A stretch of DNA of 64,000 nucleotides, taken from NCBI RefSeq assembly GCF_000373365.1, contig NZ_KB891126.1, positions 62,106-126,105 on the forward strand, given 5' to 3'. Shown piece after piece: positions 22,784-35,228 of the stretch (its first letter is position 1; every line of letters starts with the position of its first letter). This DNA is from Parafrankia discariae (GTDB taxonomy: Bacteria > Actinomycetota > Actinomycetes > Frankiales > Frankiaceae). The notes beneath the pieces were generated by a model. The model saw only the letters and a program-made list of their open reading frames with translations. It was not told the origin of the DNA and ran no database searches. The translations under genes were made by a program, and so were the position numbers.

Positions 22784-24292
22784 GTGCCCAACCCCGACAC
22801 CCCGCCCGGCGACCGCCCGCACACCGTCGTGATCGGGGCCGGACCGGCGGGTCTGACCGCCGCCTACCGGCTCGCCGCCAGAGGGGCGCCGGTCTCCTGC
22901 TACGAGGCCGACGACGTGGTCGGCGGCATCAGCCGCACCGTCGTGCGTGACGGGTGGCGTTTCGACATCGGGGGCCATCGCTTCTTCACGAAGGTCTCGC
23001 AGGTGGACGCGCTCTGGCGGGAGATCCTGCCCGAGGAGGATTTTCTGCTGCGTCCCCGGATGAGCAGGATCTACTACAACGGGAAGCTTTACGACTACCC
23101 GCTGAAGGCGCTCAACGCTCTCCGGAATCTCGGCCTGGCCGAATCGTCGCTCGCCATCGGGTCGTACCTGTGGGCGCGCGCCCGGCCGCCGAAGGAACGG
23201 GCGAACAACTACGAGGCCTGGCTGGTGGCGCGGTTCGGCTGGCGTCTCTACCGGACCTTCTTCAAGACCTACACCGAGAAGGTGTGGGGGATACCGGTCA
23301 GCCAGATGCCGATCGACTGGGCGGCCCAGCGGGTGAAAAGCCTGTCACTCGCCGCCGCCATCGTGAACGCGGTGTTGCCGAAGCGGAACCAGAAGAAGAT
23401 CACCAGCCTCATCGAGGAGTTCCGCTACCCCAAGTACGGGCCGGGAATGATGTGGGAGGCGGCGGCCCAGGTCGAGAAGCTGGGCGGGCGGATCGTGCTG
23501 AACGCGTCCGCGACCAGGGTCCACCACGAGGACGGCCGGGCGGTCGCGGTCACCGTGCGGACGCCGACCGGTGAGCGCTCGCGGGTGCCGGCCGATCACG
23601 TCGTCTCGTCGATGCCGATGTCGACCCTGCTCGCCAGCATGGACCCGCCGCCACCCGCGCACGTGCTCGAGGCGGCCGGCGATCTGCGCTACCGCGACTA
23701 CCTGACCGTCGCGCTCATCGTGCCGGAGGAGTTCGGCTTCCCGGACAACTGGATCTACATCCACGACCCCGGGGTTCGGGTGGGGCGCATCCAGAACTAC
23801 GGATCGTGGTCCCCGTACCTGGTCAAGGAGGGGCGGACCTGCCTCGGGCTGGAGTTCTTCGTCTTCGAGGGGGACGACATGTGGATCCGCCCGGACGACG
23901 AGCTGGTCGCGCTGGGCACCGCCGAGCTCGAGGCCCTCGGGCTGGTACGCCCCGGCGCGGTCGAGAAGGGCTACGTCGTCCGCGTCCCCAAGGCGTATCC
24001 GACCTATGACCAGTTCTACCGGCGCAACGTGGAGGTGATGCGGGAATGGCTGGCGCGCCACGTTCCCAACGTCCACCCGGTCGGCCGGAACGGCATGCAC
24101 CGGTACAACAACTCCGACCACTCGATGCTGACCGCCATGCTCACGGTGGAGAACATCCTCGACGGCACCGGGCACGACGTCTGGACGGTCAACGTCGAGG
24201 AGGAGTACCACGAGGAGAAGACAAGGGGGGGCGGTCGGCCCACGGGCGGGGGGACCGGTCGGGACGCCCCGGTGATTCCCCGTCCAGTGTGA
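22784..24292 (+). CDS. FAD-dependent oxidoreductase, UDP-galactopyranose-mutase/protoporphyrinogen-oxidase-like
   Basis: 502 residues, GTG start with AAGGAGA upstream. The N-terminal dinucleotide fold is HTVVIGAGPAGLTAAYRLAARG (residues 13-34), followed by VGGISRTVVRDGWRFDIGGHRFF, the GG-doublet region of NAD(P)/FAD-dependent amine-oxidase-like flavoproteins. The substrate region FKTYTEKVWGIPVSQMPIDWAAQR and the final NNSDHSMLTAML resemble a UGM-like subgroup often found beside glycosyltransferases. Here no glycosyltransferase is adjacent. The Gly-rich tail after residue 480 is variable. It is probably repressed by the divergent TetR protein. Confidence 0.82.
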   Translation: MPNPDTPPGDRPHTVVIGAGPAGLTAAYRLAARGAPVSCYEADDVVGGISRTVVRDGWRFDIGGHRFFTKVSQVDALWREILPEEDFLLRPRMSRIYYNGKLYDYPLKALNALRNLGLAESSLAIGSYLWARARPPKERANNYEAWLVARFGWRLYRTFFKTYTEKVWGIPVSQMPIDWAAQRVKSLSLAAAIVNAVLPKRNQKKITSLIEEFRYPKYGPGMMWEAAAQVEKLGGRIVLNASATRVHHEDGRAVAVTVRTPTGERSRVPADHVVSSMPMSTLLASMDPPPPAHVLEAAGDLRYRDYLTVALIVPEEFGFPDNWIYIHDPGVRVGRIQNYGSWSPYLVKEGRTCLGLEFFVFEGDDMWIRPDDELVALGTAELEALGLVRPGAVEKGYVVRVPKAYPTYDQFYRRNVEVMREWLARHVPNVHPVGRNGMHRYNNSDHSMLTAMLTVENILDGTGHDVWTVNVEEEYHEEKTRGGGRPTGGGTGRDAPVIPRPV

Positions 24293-24390
24293 GAGCCCGC
24301 CGGAAGTCCGCCCCCCTCGGGCGACCTGTGCGCCTCGGACCCCACCGTCCGGCGAGGTGTGGTTGTTGAGTGGGTCCCGGCTGTCGCTGA

Positions 24391-24412
24391 GGCGCCGCGG
24401 TTCCGCGGCGCC
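24391..24412 (+). terminator. GC-rich hairpin after the flavoprotein gene
   Basis: Arms 24391-24400 and 24403-24412 are exactly complementary around a 2-nt centre. It lies 100 bp after the stop at 24292 and is followed by a second hairpin at 24469-24491. Confidence 0.5.
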
Positions 24413-24468
24413 GTTCCTGGGAGCCTCACTGGGTGCCCCGGCCCCGGCCTCCCGGCGGGTGCGGACCG

Positions 24469-24491
24469 GTGGGAGGCGGTCGGCCTCCCAC
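24469..24491 (+). terminator. Second hairpin downstream of the flavoprotein gene
   Basis: GTGGGAGGC (24469-24477) pairs with GCCTCCCAC (24483-24491) across a 5-nt loop. The 374-bp gap 24293-24666 holds these two hairpins and otherwise no gene that I can support. Confidence 0.5.
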
Positions 24492-24666
24492 GATCGCCGG
24501 CTCACGACCGTCGCCCTGGATGACCGCCGTCCCGATGGTGCGGTCATCTGACGGGTACGTGAGCGTCATCGTTTCCGGTCAACGGGTGCGTGGGCGGCGT
24601 GTTGTGGGAGAAGCTGGGAGAAACGCGTCGCATCCGGCCGGCGCGATGGACGAGGAGGTCGACGCC

Positions 24667-24954
24667 GTGATCCGGCTCAGCGTGTTCTACCCGAAGACCG
24701 AGGGCGCGACGTTCGACATCGACTACTACGTGAACAAGCACATCCCGATGGCCTGCCGGATGTGGGGGCTCACCGAGGTCGAGGTCGACCAGGGCATCCG
24801 CGGGCCGTACGTGGCCGCGTCGCACTTCCTCTTCGAGTCGGCGGAGGCGCTCCAGGCGGCGATGAGTGCCGACAGCACGGCCATCAGCGCCGACCTGACG
24901 AACTACACGACGATCACTCCCGTCATGCAGATCAGCGAGATCGTCAGCAGCTGA
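24667..24954 (+). CDS. EthD-family dimeric ferredoxin-fold protein
   Basis: 95 residues, GTG at 24667 with GAGGAGG nine bases upstream (an ATG at 24646 is possible but would place the ribosome binding site inside the gene). The pattern VIRLSVFYPKTEGATFDIDYYVNKHIPMACRMWG has the Y-Y-x3-H-x-P signature of EthD proteins, and it ends in a typical TPVMQISEIV strand. EthD proteins assist ether/alkane catabolism (the ethABCD system) or act as small dimeric enzymes. It stands alone, with 478 bp of non-coding DNA after it. Confidence 0.8.
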   Translation: MIRLSVFYPKTEGATFDIDYYVNKHIPMACRMWGLTEVEVDQGIRGPYVAASHFLFESAEALQAAMSADSTAISADLTNYTTITPVMQISEIVSS

Positions 24955-25384
24955 GTCCGCCGGCCCTTGGTCGCCGGTCCTGAGTCCACCGCAGGTCATC
25001 AGGTCACCGGCGGCAGGGGCTGGCCCGGGGTAGGACGGTCCCGTCCGGAGCGTTCCCGCACCTCAGCGTTCCCGCACCTCCCGCTTTCAGCTCACCAGCT
25101 CCGGCGTGACGGCTCCGCCGGTGCGGGAGAGCCGCTCGACCCGGTCCCCGGTGTCGTCGACATCGAGCCCGGGCTCGATCGGCACCCAGATGCCGAAGTT
25201 CCCCCGGCCCTCGGCGTGCGGATACTCCGCCAGCCGCGGCGAGGGCCACGCGGACCGCTCGCCCGCGCCGCGCCTCCCGGGTTCGAGCCGTCCCGTTTCG
25301 CCTGCCGGCTCCGGCGGGCGATGACATCGCCACGCGACGCTCCGAGCACGGACGCGTGCCGGGCTCTGTTGTCCCTCAAGATTA

Positions 25385-25414
25385 CCTAGCAGTACTATGC
25401 ATGGAGCTTCTAGG
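25385..25414. promoter_or_regulatory. Possible PadR-type autoregulatory site
   Basis: CCTAG at 25385-25389 mirrors CTAGG at 25410-25414 in an AT-rich patch (with TACTATGCATG between), 19 bp before the padR GTG. The rest of the gap 24955-25384 shows nothing I can name. Confidence 0.35.
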
Positions 25415-25432
25415 GTACCGAGGGGAGGTGTC

Positions 25433-25825
25433 GTGAAGGTCGCGAAGGATCTGGTGGCCGCCTCGGCGACGCCGATCGTGCTCGGCATCCTGGCGGAGGA
25501 GGAGAGCTACGGCTACGCCATCCTCAAGCGGATCGACGAGCTGTCCGGCGGCGAGCTGGCCTGGACGGAGGGCCTGCTCTACCCGTTGCTGCACCGGCTC
25601 GAGCGGCTCGGGCACGTGGAGTCGAGCTGGCGGTCGGCCACCGGCGAGCGCCGGCGCAAGTACTACCGCATCACCGACACCGGCCTGGCCGAACTGGCCG
25701 AGCAGCGCCGCCAGTGGGCCACCGTCGTCGACGCGCTCAAGGAGATCTGGACGGGCCTCGGCGACCGCGGCCCACTGACGGCCATCCCGGCCATCTCGGC
25801 GATCCCAGTGGAGGGCCACGCATGA
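25433..25825 (+). CDS. PadR-family transcriptional regulator
   Basis: 130 residues, GTG at 25433 with GGGGAGG upstream. The PadR winged helix is complete: IVLGILAEEESYGYAILKRIDELSGGELAWTEGLLYPLLHRLERLGHVESSW, then GERRRKYYRITDTGLAELAEQR. It ends by overlapping the next start (ATGA), and that next gene encodes a permease-prefix membrane protein. This coupled pair is common in Gram-positive bacteria, where the PadR protein controls a membrane or stress gene. Confidence 0.92.
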   Translation: MKVAKDLVAASATPIVLGILAEEESYGYAILKRIDELSGGELAWTEGLLYPLLHRLERLGHVESSWRSATGERRRKYYRITDTGLAELAEQRRQWATVVDALKEIWTGLGDRGPLTAIPAISAIPVEGHA

Positions 25826-27219
25826 CGGCACAGGAGGGCCCGCGGGCGCTGGAGGCACAGCAGCCGCTGGACGCGTTGGAGGCGCAGTTCGCGCAGTGGC
25901 GGCACTACGCGCAGCGCCGCCGGGAGCTGCGCTCCGCCGACGCCGACGAGCTCGAGGACCATCTCCGCGGCTCCGTCGACGAGCTCGTCGAGGTCGGCCT
26001 GAGCGCGGACGAGGCGTTCCTGGTCGCGGTCAAACGGATGGGCAGCCTCGACGAGCTGTCCCGCGAGTTCGCCCGGGAGCACTCGGAGCGGCTGTGGAAG
26101 CAGCTGGTCCTGACCGGCGGCCCGGCCGCGGACAGCCGCTCGCGGCGCGACCTGCGGATGCTGGTGCTCTGCGCCGCGGGCGCGGCGGTGTCGGTCAAGG
26201 CGCCGGAGCTGTTCGGCGTGCGGATGACCGACGACGGCTCGGCTTCGTTCTACGGGCCGAACCTCAGCCTGTTCGTGCTGCCCTGGCTGGCCGGCTTCCT
26301 CGCCTGGCGCCGCCAGGCCGGGCGCACGCTGATCGGGATCATGGGAGCGCTGTTCGCGCTCGGCGCGGTGGCGGCCAACGTCTACCGCGTCGCCGACGAC
26401 TCGCAGTCGTTGGTCCTCACCAGCATCCACCTGCCGATCGCCCTGTGGCTCGTGGTGGGCCTGGCCTACGCCGCGGACGACTGGCGCTCGTCCCGCAGAC
26501 GCATGGACTTCATCCGCTTCACCGGCGAGTGGTTCGTCTACTTCGTGCTCATCGCGCTCGGCGGCGGTGTGCTCACCGTGTTCACGGCCGGCACCTTCGA
26601 AGCCATCGGAATCGCTCCGGACGGCTTCATCTCGCAGTGGCTCCTTCCCTGCGGCGCGGCGGCCGGGGTCATCGTGGCCGGGTGGCTCGTCGAGGCGAAA
26701 CAGAGCGTGGTCGAGAACATCGCCCCGGTGCTCACCAGGCTGTTCACCCCGCTGTTCACCGTGGTCCTGCTGGCCTTCCTCATCGCCGTCTGCTGGACCG
26801 GCACCGGCGTCGACGTCGAGCGGGACGCGCTGATCCTGTTCGACCTGCTGCTGGTCGTCGTCCTGGGGCTGCTGCTCTACTCGATGTCGGCCCGCGATCC
26901 GCTGGCCCCGCCCGACCTGTTCGACCGGCTGCAGCTCGCCCTGGTGGTGAGCGCGCTGGCCATCGACGTGCTGGTCCTGCTGGCGGTCACCGGGCGGATG
27001 ACCGAGTACGGCACCACGCCCAACAAGACCGCGGCGCTCGGGGAGAACGTCATCCTGCTGGCGAACCTCGCCTGGTCGGCGTGGCTCCTGCTGCGGCTGG
27101 TCCGCCGGCGCGCGCCCTTCGCGGCGCTGGAACGCTGGCAGACCTCCTACCTGCCGGTCTACGCCGCCTGGGCCTGGGTCGTGGTCCTCGTCTTCCCGCC
27201 GCTGTTCGGCTACGCCTGA
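25822..27219 (+). CDS. Permease-prefix-domain membrane protein
   Basis: 465 residues. Residues 1-95 form a soluble helical permease prefix domain 1 (LDALEAQFAQWRHYAQRRRELRSADADELEDHLRGSVDEL ... DEAFLVAVKRMGSLDELSREFA). The remainder has about 11 predicted membrane helices (for example LSLFVLPWLAGFLAW, ALFALGAVAANVY, LLVVVLGLLLYSM). The prefix domain is normally found before FtsX-like or DUF4153-like membrane parts and next to PadR regulators, exactly as here. The transported substrate, if any, is unknown. Start chosen by ATGA overlap with padR. Confidence 0.82.
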   Translation: MTAQEGPRALEAQQPLDALEAQFAQWRHYAQRRRELRSADADELEDHLRGSVDELVEVGLSADEAFLVAVKRMGSLDELSREFAREHSERLWKQLVLTGGPAADSRSRRDLRMLVLCAAGAAVSVKAPELFGVRMTDDGSASFYGPNLSLFVLPWLAGFLAWRRQAGRTLIGIMGALFALGAVAANVYRVADDSQSLVLTSIHLPIALWLVVGLAYAADDWRSSRRRMDFIRFTGEWFVYFVLIALGGGVLTVFTAGTFEAIGIAPDGFISQWLLPCGAAAGVIVAGWLVEAKQSVVENIAPVLTRLFTPLFTVVLLAFLIAVCWTGTGVDVERDALILFDLLLVVVLGLLLYSMSARDPLAPPDLFDRLQLALVVSALAIDVLVLLAVTGRMTEYGTTPNKTAALGENVILLANLAWSAWLLLRLVRRRAPFAALERWQTSYLPVYAAWAWVVVLVFPPLFGYA

Positions 27220-27229
27220 CCAGCGGGCG

Positions 27230-27252
27230 GCCCGGACCTCCGGGGTCCGGGC
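27230..27252. terminator. Hairpin between convergent genes
   Basis: GCCCGGACC (27230-27238) and GGTCCGGGC (27244-27252) with a 5-nt loop. It lies between the stops at 27219 and 27271. Confidence 0.6.
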
Positions 27253-27270
27253 CGGATCCCGGCCGGATCC

Positions 27271-31029
<3,759 letters not shown>

Positions 31030-31037
31030 CGCGAACA

Positions 31038-31122
31038 CCTCCCACGTGAGGGAGGCGCCCTTGCCGGAGTGTTTCAGACCGAGCGTGGCGGACCTTCGTC
31101 CGTTGCAGCGCCCCTCGACCTG
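31038..31122 (-). promoter_or_regulatory. SAH (S-adenosylhomocysteine) riboswitch candidate in the metH leader
   Basis: On the minus strand, 31122-31114 and 31083-31075 form a 9-bp P1. The strand GAGGGGCGCTGCAA follows, then a CGGAC-GAAG-GTCCG hairpin (31102-31089), then CCACGCTCGG. Downstream, GCGCCTC (31058-31052) can pair with GGGGCGC (31114-31108) as the pseudoknot. This order matches the SAH riboswitch architecture as I remember it. CCTCCC (31055-31050) can alternatively pair with the metH Shine-Dalgarno GGGAGG (31043-31038). Pseudoknot formation would compete with that sequestering stem, giving an ON switch by SAH, which is logical for a homocysteine-recycling gene. Confidence 0.78.
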
Positions 31123-31150
31123 GTACCCGACGATACCGTGCCCGTCCTGA

Positions 31151-32038
31151 TCACTTCGAGTCCGGTCCGGGTGTGTTTCGGGTCAGGTGGTCCGTCAGCA
31201 GGGTCCGCAGAGCCAGTCGTTCACTCCACATCGGCGCCGTCGCGGGAAAGACGTGCACGCGCGCGTGGGGGAGGGCCGCCGCCAGCTCGTGCGCGGTCCC
31301 GGTCCGGTGGATCAGATCGCCGTCCTGGCCGACGACCAGCGTCCGCGCCCGCACCCGGACCAGCCGGGCCCGGTCCGGAACGGGCGCGTTGCCCGGCCGT
31401 TCGGTCGGCGCCGAGCAGGCCATCAGCATGAGCGCGTACGCGCGCAGATAGACGGCGCCGCCGCGGGCGTCCCGCAGCTGCGGGGACATGCACCGCGCGA
31501 TCTCGGCCCGCAGCGCCTCCGGTTCACCGGCCAGCCTGGCGACGTGGACCCGCCGGAACATCTCGTGGATCTCGGCCGGGATCGGTTCGTCGACCGCCGG
31601 GGGCAGCAGCAGCGCCAGGGTCGTGAACAGGTCCGGTTCCTGGTCGGCCAGGGCGAGCAGCGCGCCCGCGCCCATGCTCTGCCCGACCGCCGCGCTCGCC
31701 CCGACCACGCGGGCGACACCGGCCAGCTCCGCGGCGAGGTCGGCGTACGTCCAGCCGTCCGGCCGGGGCGACGAGCCCCCGTAGCCGCGGAAGTTCACCG
31801 CGACCAGCGTCCCGGGGACACCCGCCACCGTCGGCAGCATGACCCGCGCCGACGCGCCCCACGCGTGCGCGACCAGCACCACCGGGTCGCCGTCGCCCAT
31901 GACGAGGACCTCGTTCACGGCGTCCGGGGCGCCCACCGCCCGAACCTCCGGCGTCCGCCGGTTCACCCGAACCTCCGGTGTCCGCCCGTTCACCTGTGCT
32001 TCCGGTGTCCGCCCGTTCGTCCGTGCGCTCACCGACAC
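31151..32038 (-). CDS. Alpha/beta hydrolase
   Basis: About 295 residues from the GTG at 32038 (GTG at 32032 equally possible; the frame stays open upstream). A 30-residue N-terminal segment is a degenerate triple repeat of N-G/R-R-T-P-E-x-x-V. The hydrolase core then begins [19 protein letters not shown] (oxyanion region), with the nucleophile in [14 protein letters not shown], an acidic residue in [13 protein letters not shown], and [12 protein letters not shown] at the C-terminus where the catalytic His should lie. No clear His follows the last strand, so the triad may be incomplete. It ends 122 bp before metH on the same strand. Confidence 0.72.
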   Translation of the reverse strand: MSVSARTNGRTPEAQVNGRTPEVRVNRRTPEVRAVGAPDAVNEVLVMGDGDPVVLVAHAWGASARVMLPTVAGVPGTLVAVNFRGYGGSSPRPDGWTYADLAAELAGVARVVGASAAVGQSMGAGALLALADQEPDLFTTLALLLPPAVDEPIPAEIHEMFRRVHVARLAGEPEALRAEIARCMSPQLRDARGGAVYLRAYALMLMACSAPTERPGNAPVPDRARLVRVRARTLVVGQDGDLIHRTGTAHELAAALPHARVHVFPATAPMWSERLALRTLLTDHLTRNTPGPDSK

Positions 32039-32419
32039 CTGCTTCCCCGCCCCGTTCCGACTTCCCCGCCCCGTTCCGACAGCCGCGTCCTGACACCCGC
32101 GATCCGACAGCCACCATCGTGGACGGTGCCGGCCCGCGCCCCGCGCGCGCCCCTCGAGCTCTGACAGCCCTCGAGTCCTTGACAGCCCTCGGCCAGGTGG
32201 CCTGTGCGGGAGCTCCCGGGCTCCCGCCGGCCGGGGCCGCACGGCATGACCATGATTAAACGGACGAATCCCTCGAACGTTGGGGCGTCCTTCTTGCCGG
32301 TTGGCATCTTTCTCGCCCTTTCGGAGTGGATTTCGCCGGTAGTTCTGTCTGAAACGGCGAGAAAGAAATCAAATGGCGAGTAGCCGAGCGCCAGAAACCG
32401 ACCCGGAGCATTCACCTTC

Positions 32420-32470
32420 AGACCGAGACCGCTGACAGACCGAGACCGCTGACAGACCGAGACCGCTGAC
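32420..32470. repeat. Three perfect tandem copies of a 17-bp unit
   Basis: AGACCGAGACCGCTGAC occurs at 32420-32436, 32437-32453 and 32454-32470. It lies just downstream, on the minus strand, of the gene ending at 32486, within the 447-bp gap 32039-32485, which shows no gene I can support. Confidence 0.85.
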
Positions 32471-32485
32471 GAGACCCGCCAATGG

Positions 32486-34579
32486 TCAGGGTGCCGTGGA
32501 CCGCGCGCCGGCGGCCGTCGGGCCACCCGTTCCCGGCGCGGTGGTCGTCGCGGGGCCGGATCCCACCGCGGCCGGCGTCGAGGTGGTCGGCGTCGAGGTG
32601 GTCGGCGTAGCGGGCGGTGGCACCGTGGCGGCCGGTGGTTTGGCCGCGGATGGTGTGACGGCCGGTGGTGTGGCGGGCTGGACGGGAGTGCCCGGCGTGC
32701 CGGTGGACGCCCCGGGTGCGGCCGCTGGCGGCTCCGGGGACGCCGGGTGCCCGGTGGACGCGGTGCTGGTGGGCACCGGGCGGGCGGCGAAAGCCTTCGC
32801 GTCGAGCTGGCCGATCAGCAGGCGCACCGTGTACACCCGACCGGACCCGGCGTGCGCTTCGAGGGCGAGGACGAACCGTCCGCCGGGCAGGCCCGCCGCG
32901 GCGAGGTCCCCGCCGGAGAGCCGGGCGAGCAGGATCGGCTCGTTCTCCACGGCCGGCGTTCCCGTGCCTCCGGGTGCGGTTCCCGCGGTGTCGGGGGACG
33001 CCGGCGCGGGTCGGCCCGGCTCGGCGGGAATCGTGAGCTCGCTTCTCGTGATCGGGCGACCGGCCTCCGTCGTGGCGGTGGCTACCACCCGCAGCGGTCC
33101 GGCCGGAGCCGGGCGGCGTGCCGCGGTGAGATCCAGCGCCTCGAAGCCGGCGGTGGCGCCGTCCAGCTCGACCGGAACGGCAGCGAGATCACCTACCGAG
33201 AGACCGAGACCGCGCAGTGCCGCCGCCCCAGGGTCCTCGCCGGCCTGGCCGCCGCCACCCGGCGCGGGTTCCGCCGGGATGACCTCGACGCGGGGACGCT
33301 TCTCCTCGCCGGCCGGCAGCGTCGGCCCCGGGGCCGCGGGTCCGGTCGGCCCGGCCGGGGTGGGGGACCCGGTCGACGGCCCGCCGGAGGACGGTGTGCC
33401 CGGCCCGACCGGCACCAGCGGCTCGCCAGCCGGCTCCGGGGCGGTCAGCTCGGGGACGGGCGGCTCCGGCGCGGTCGGCGCGGGGTCGCCGGCCTGCGCC
33501 GGCTCGCCGGGCAGCGCGGTCGCGCCGTCCTCCTGATAGGCGGTCATCCAGGTCAGCACGGCGTTCACATAGGACGCCGACGGGTTGTAGGCGAAGATCG
33601 CGGCGCGCAGCTGGTCGGGCCGGCTCACATCCCGCCCGTGGGCGCAGAGATAGCCGCCCGCGGCGAGCGTCGCGTCGTGGATGTTCTGCGGATCGCGCCG
33701 CCCGTCGCCCGACCCGTCCCGGCCGGACGTCCGCCAGGTGGTCGGGATGAACTGCATCGGGCCGACCGCGCGGTCCAGCGTGGCGTCGCCGTCGAACACG
33801 CCGTCGTCCGAGTCGGGGATCAACGCGCGCCCGTCCCGGCCGTCCAGGACGGGACCGAGGATCGGCCGGGTCACCGTTCCGTCCGCGGCCATCGGCCGGC
33901 CCGCCGCGTGGCCGGACTCGATCTTCCCGATGGCGGCGAGAAGCTCCCACGGCAGGTGGCAACCGGGTAGTTCTTGTTCGACGCGCCCGGCGGCCTGTCG
34001 GTAGGCGTCGAGGACGCGGTCGGGGATACCCCGCCCACCCGTGATGACGGTGCCCGCCGACCCCGGGCCGTCGTCGCTCCCGGTTCCGTCCTTCCCGGTG
34101 CTCCCGTTCCCGGCGGTTTCGTCCCCGGCGGGGGCTGTCGCGTCCGAACCGTCCTCGTCGGCTGCTCCGGGCTCCTCCCCGAGGGGGTCGAGCCCGAGCG
34201 GGTCGACGCCCGCGGGGATCTCGGTGAGGCTCGCCGCGTCGGTCGGCGCCGTACCCGGTGGTCTGGAGTCCGCCAGGTCCCACCGGCCGGCCCGGTCGGG
34301 CGGCAACGGCTCCGGCCGGGCCGCCGCGCCGGAGCAGAGCAGCAGCAGCCCCGCCGTGGCGACCACCGGCAACGCCGCCCGGACACGGCCGTCACGGGGC
34401 TGCCGGGGCTGCCGTCGGGGCCGCCGGTGGCGGCCGGTCGGTGTGTCGCCGTCCGTCGGCGTCGTCGGACCGCCCGTCGACGTTGACGGATCGTTCGCCG
34501 ACGTCATCGGATCGGACGAGGGGCAGGATCCGCCGGGAAGTACCGCACCCGGGCAATTGTGGCTGCCCGGCGCGACCAT
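32486..34579 (-). CDS. Membrane-anchored lytic-transglycosylase-like protein with Pro/Thr-rich tails
   Basis: 697 residues. A Pro/Thr/Arg-rich cytoplasmic N-terminus precedes one membrane segment (about residues 67-86, AALPVVATAGLLLLCSG), so the rest is outside the cell. Residues ~195-345 are an SLT/MltB-like transglycosylase domain: PWELLAAIGKIESGHAAG (catalytic Glu in KIESGH), DRAVGPMQFIPTTWRT, NIHDATLAAGGYLCAHG and IFAYNPSASYVNAVL. The C-terminal 330 residues are Pro/Ala/Thr-rich with one beta-rich segment. It probably cleaves peptidoglycan glycan strands. Neither candidate start (34579, 34507) has a good ribosome binding site. Confidence 0.82.
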   Translation of the reverse strand: MVAPGSHNCPGAVLPGGSCPSSDPMTSANDPSTSTGGPTTPTDGDTPTGRHRRPRRQPRQPRDGRVRAALPVVATAGLLLLCSGAAARPEPLPPDRAGRWDLADSRPPGTAPTDAASLTEIPAGVDPLGLDPLGEEPGAADEDGSDATAPAGDETAGNGSTGKDGTGSDDGPGSAGTVITGGRGIPDRVLDAYRQAAGRVEQELPGCHLPWELLAAIGKIESGHAAGRPMAADGTVTRPILGPVLDGRDGRALIPDSDDGVFDGDATLDRAVGPMQFIPTTWRTSGRDGSGDGRRDPQNIHDATLAAGGYLCAHGRDVSRPDQLRAAIFAYNPSASYVNAVLTWMTAYQEDGATALPGEPAQAGDPAPTAPEPPVPELTAPEPAGEPLVPVGPGTPSSGGPSTGSPTPAGPTGPAAPGPTLPAGEEKRPRVEVIPAEPAPGGGGQAGEDPGAAALRGLGLSVGDLAAVPVELDGATAGFEALDLTAARRPAPAGPLRVVATATTEAGRPITRSELTIPAEPGRPAPASPDTAGTAPGGTGTPAVENEPILLARLSGGDLAAAGLPGGRFVLALEAHAGSGRVYTVRLLIGQLDAKAFAARPVPTSTASTGHPASPEPPAAAPGASTGTPGTPVQPATPPAVTPSAAKPPAATVPPPATPTTSTPTTSTPAAVGSGPATTTAPGTGGPTAAGARSTAP

Positions 34580-34633
34580 GGGGCGAAGAACAGGTGACGC
34601 GAACGCGACCCGCCCCCCAGCGGACGCCCCCGT

Positions 34634-35068
34634 TCAGCCCTCCTGCGCCGGCGGGCAGAGACAGAACGGGTGGCCGGTCGGGTCGAGCAGCACCCGCCAG
34701 CGCTCGCCGCCCGGCTGGAAAGCGGCCTGCGTCGCCCCGAGTTTCTCCGCGAGGCTGATCGAGGCCTCCAGATCCGCCACGCGGAAGTCGAGGTGGACCT
34801 GCTGGGGCGCGGACTGGTCGGGCCAGCGCGGCGGCTGGTAGCCCGCGACGCGCTGGAAACCGATCATGATTCCGGTGCCCGGCGGGCTCAGGAAGGCCCA
34901 GGCACCCTCCTCATCCGCGCCGCCGACGCCCCAACCCGTCAGCTCGCCGTAGAAGGTCGCCAGCTCCTTCGCGTCCGGGCAGTCGAGCATCAGCCCGGCC
35001 CAGGTCACCGGCGCGGCCTGGGGCGGCTGGGTGGTCTCCGCGGTCTCAGTGGTCTCAGTGGTCGCCAT
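34634..35068 (-). CDS. VOC-superfamily (glyoxalase/bleomycin-resistance-like) protein
   Basis: 144 residues, ATG with AAGGAG upstream. A Thr/Glu-rich N-terminus is followed by two beta-alpha-beta3 modules: AGLMLDCPDAKELATFYGELTGWGV and VHLDFRVADLEASISLAEKLGA, ending LLDPTGHPFCLC. The metal-binding residues are only partly kept (H in VHLDF; no clear Glu in the last strand), as in many resistance or binding-type VOC proteins. It is divergent from a WYL regulator with a perfect palindromic operator between, so it is the likely regulated target. Confidence 0.87.
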   Translation of the reverse strand: MATTETTETAETTQPPQAAPVTWAGLMLDCPDAKELATFYGELTGWGVGGADEEGAWAFLSPPGTGIMIGFQRVAGYQPPRWPDQSAPQQVHLDFRVADLEASISLAEKLGATQAAFQPGGERWRVLLDPTGHPFCLCPPAQEG

Positions 35069-35161
35069 CGTCGAACTCCTTCACTCGTCTGCCAGCCGGC
35101 TGAGCGGCTGCCTGCCGGCCTCGGATCCGTCTTGCCGGTGCGGGTGTCTCCATCCTGGCGC

Positions 35162-35190
35162 CGATACCTGACTTCTTCTGTCAGGTATCG
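35162..35190. promoter_or_regulatory. Perfect 11-bp-arm operator between VOC and WYL-regulator genes
   Basis: CGATACCTGAC (35162-35172), 7-bp spacer, GTCAGGTATCG (35180-35190). The arms are exactly complementary. It lies 39 bp before the WYL-regulator start and 94 bp before the divergent VOC start. An extra half-site-like TGACAGGA follows at about 35199. Confidence 0.75.
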
Positions 35191-35228
35191 CCGGGAGATG
35201 ACAGGAAGAGACGGGGGAGAATCCGGTC

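Noticed and set aside
34580-34633. c-di-AMP (ydaO-type) riboswitch before the lytic-transglycosylase-like gene
   Set aside because: Such genes often carry one in actinobacteria, but only 54 bp separate the genes and I see none of the conserved core.
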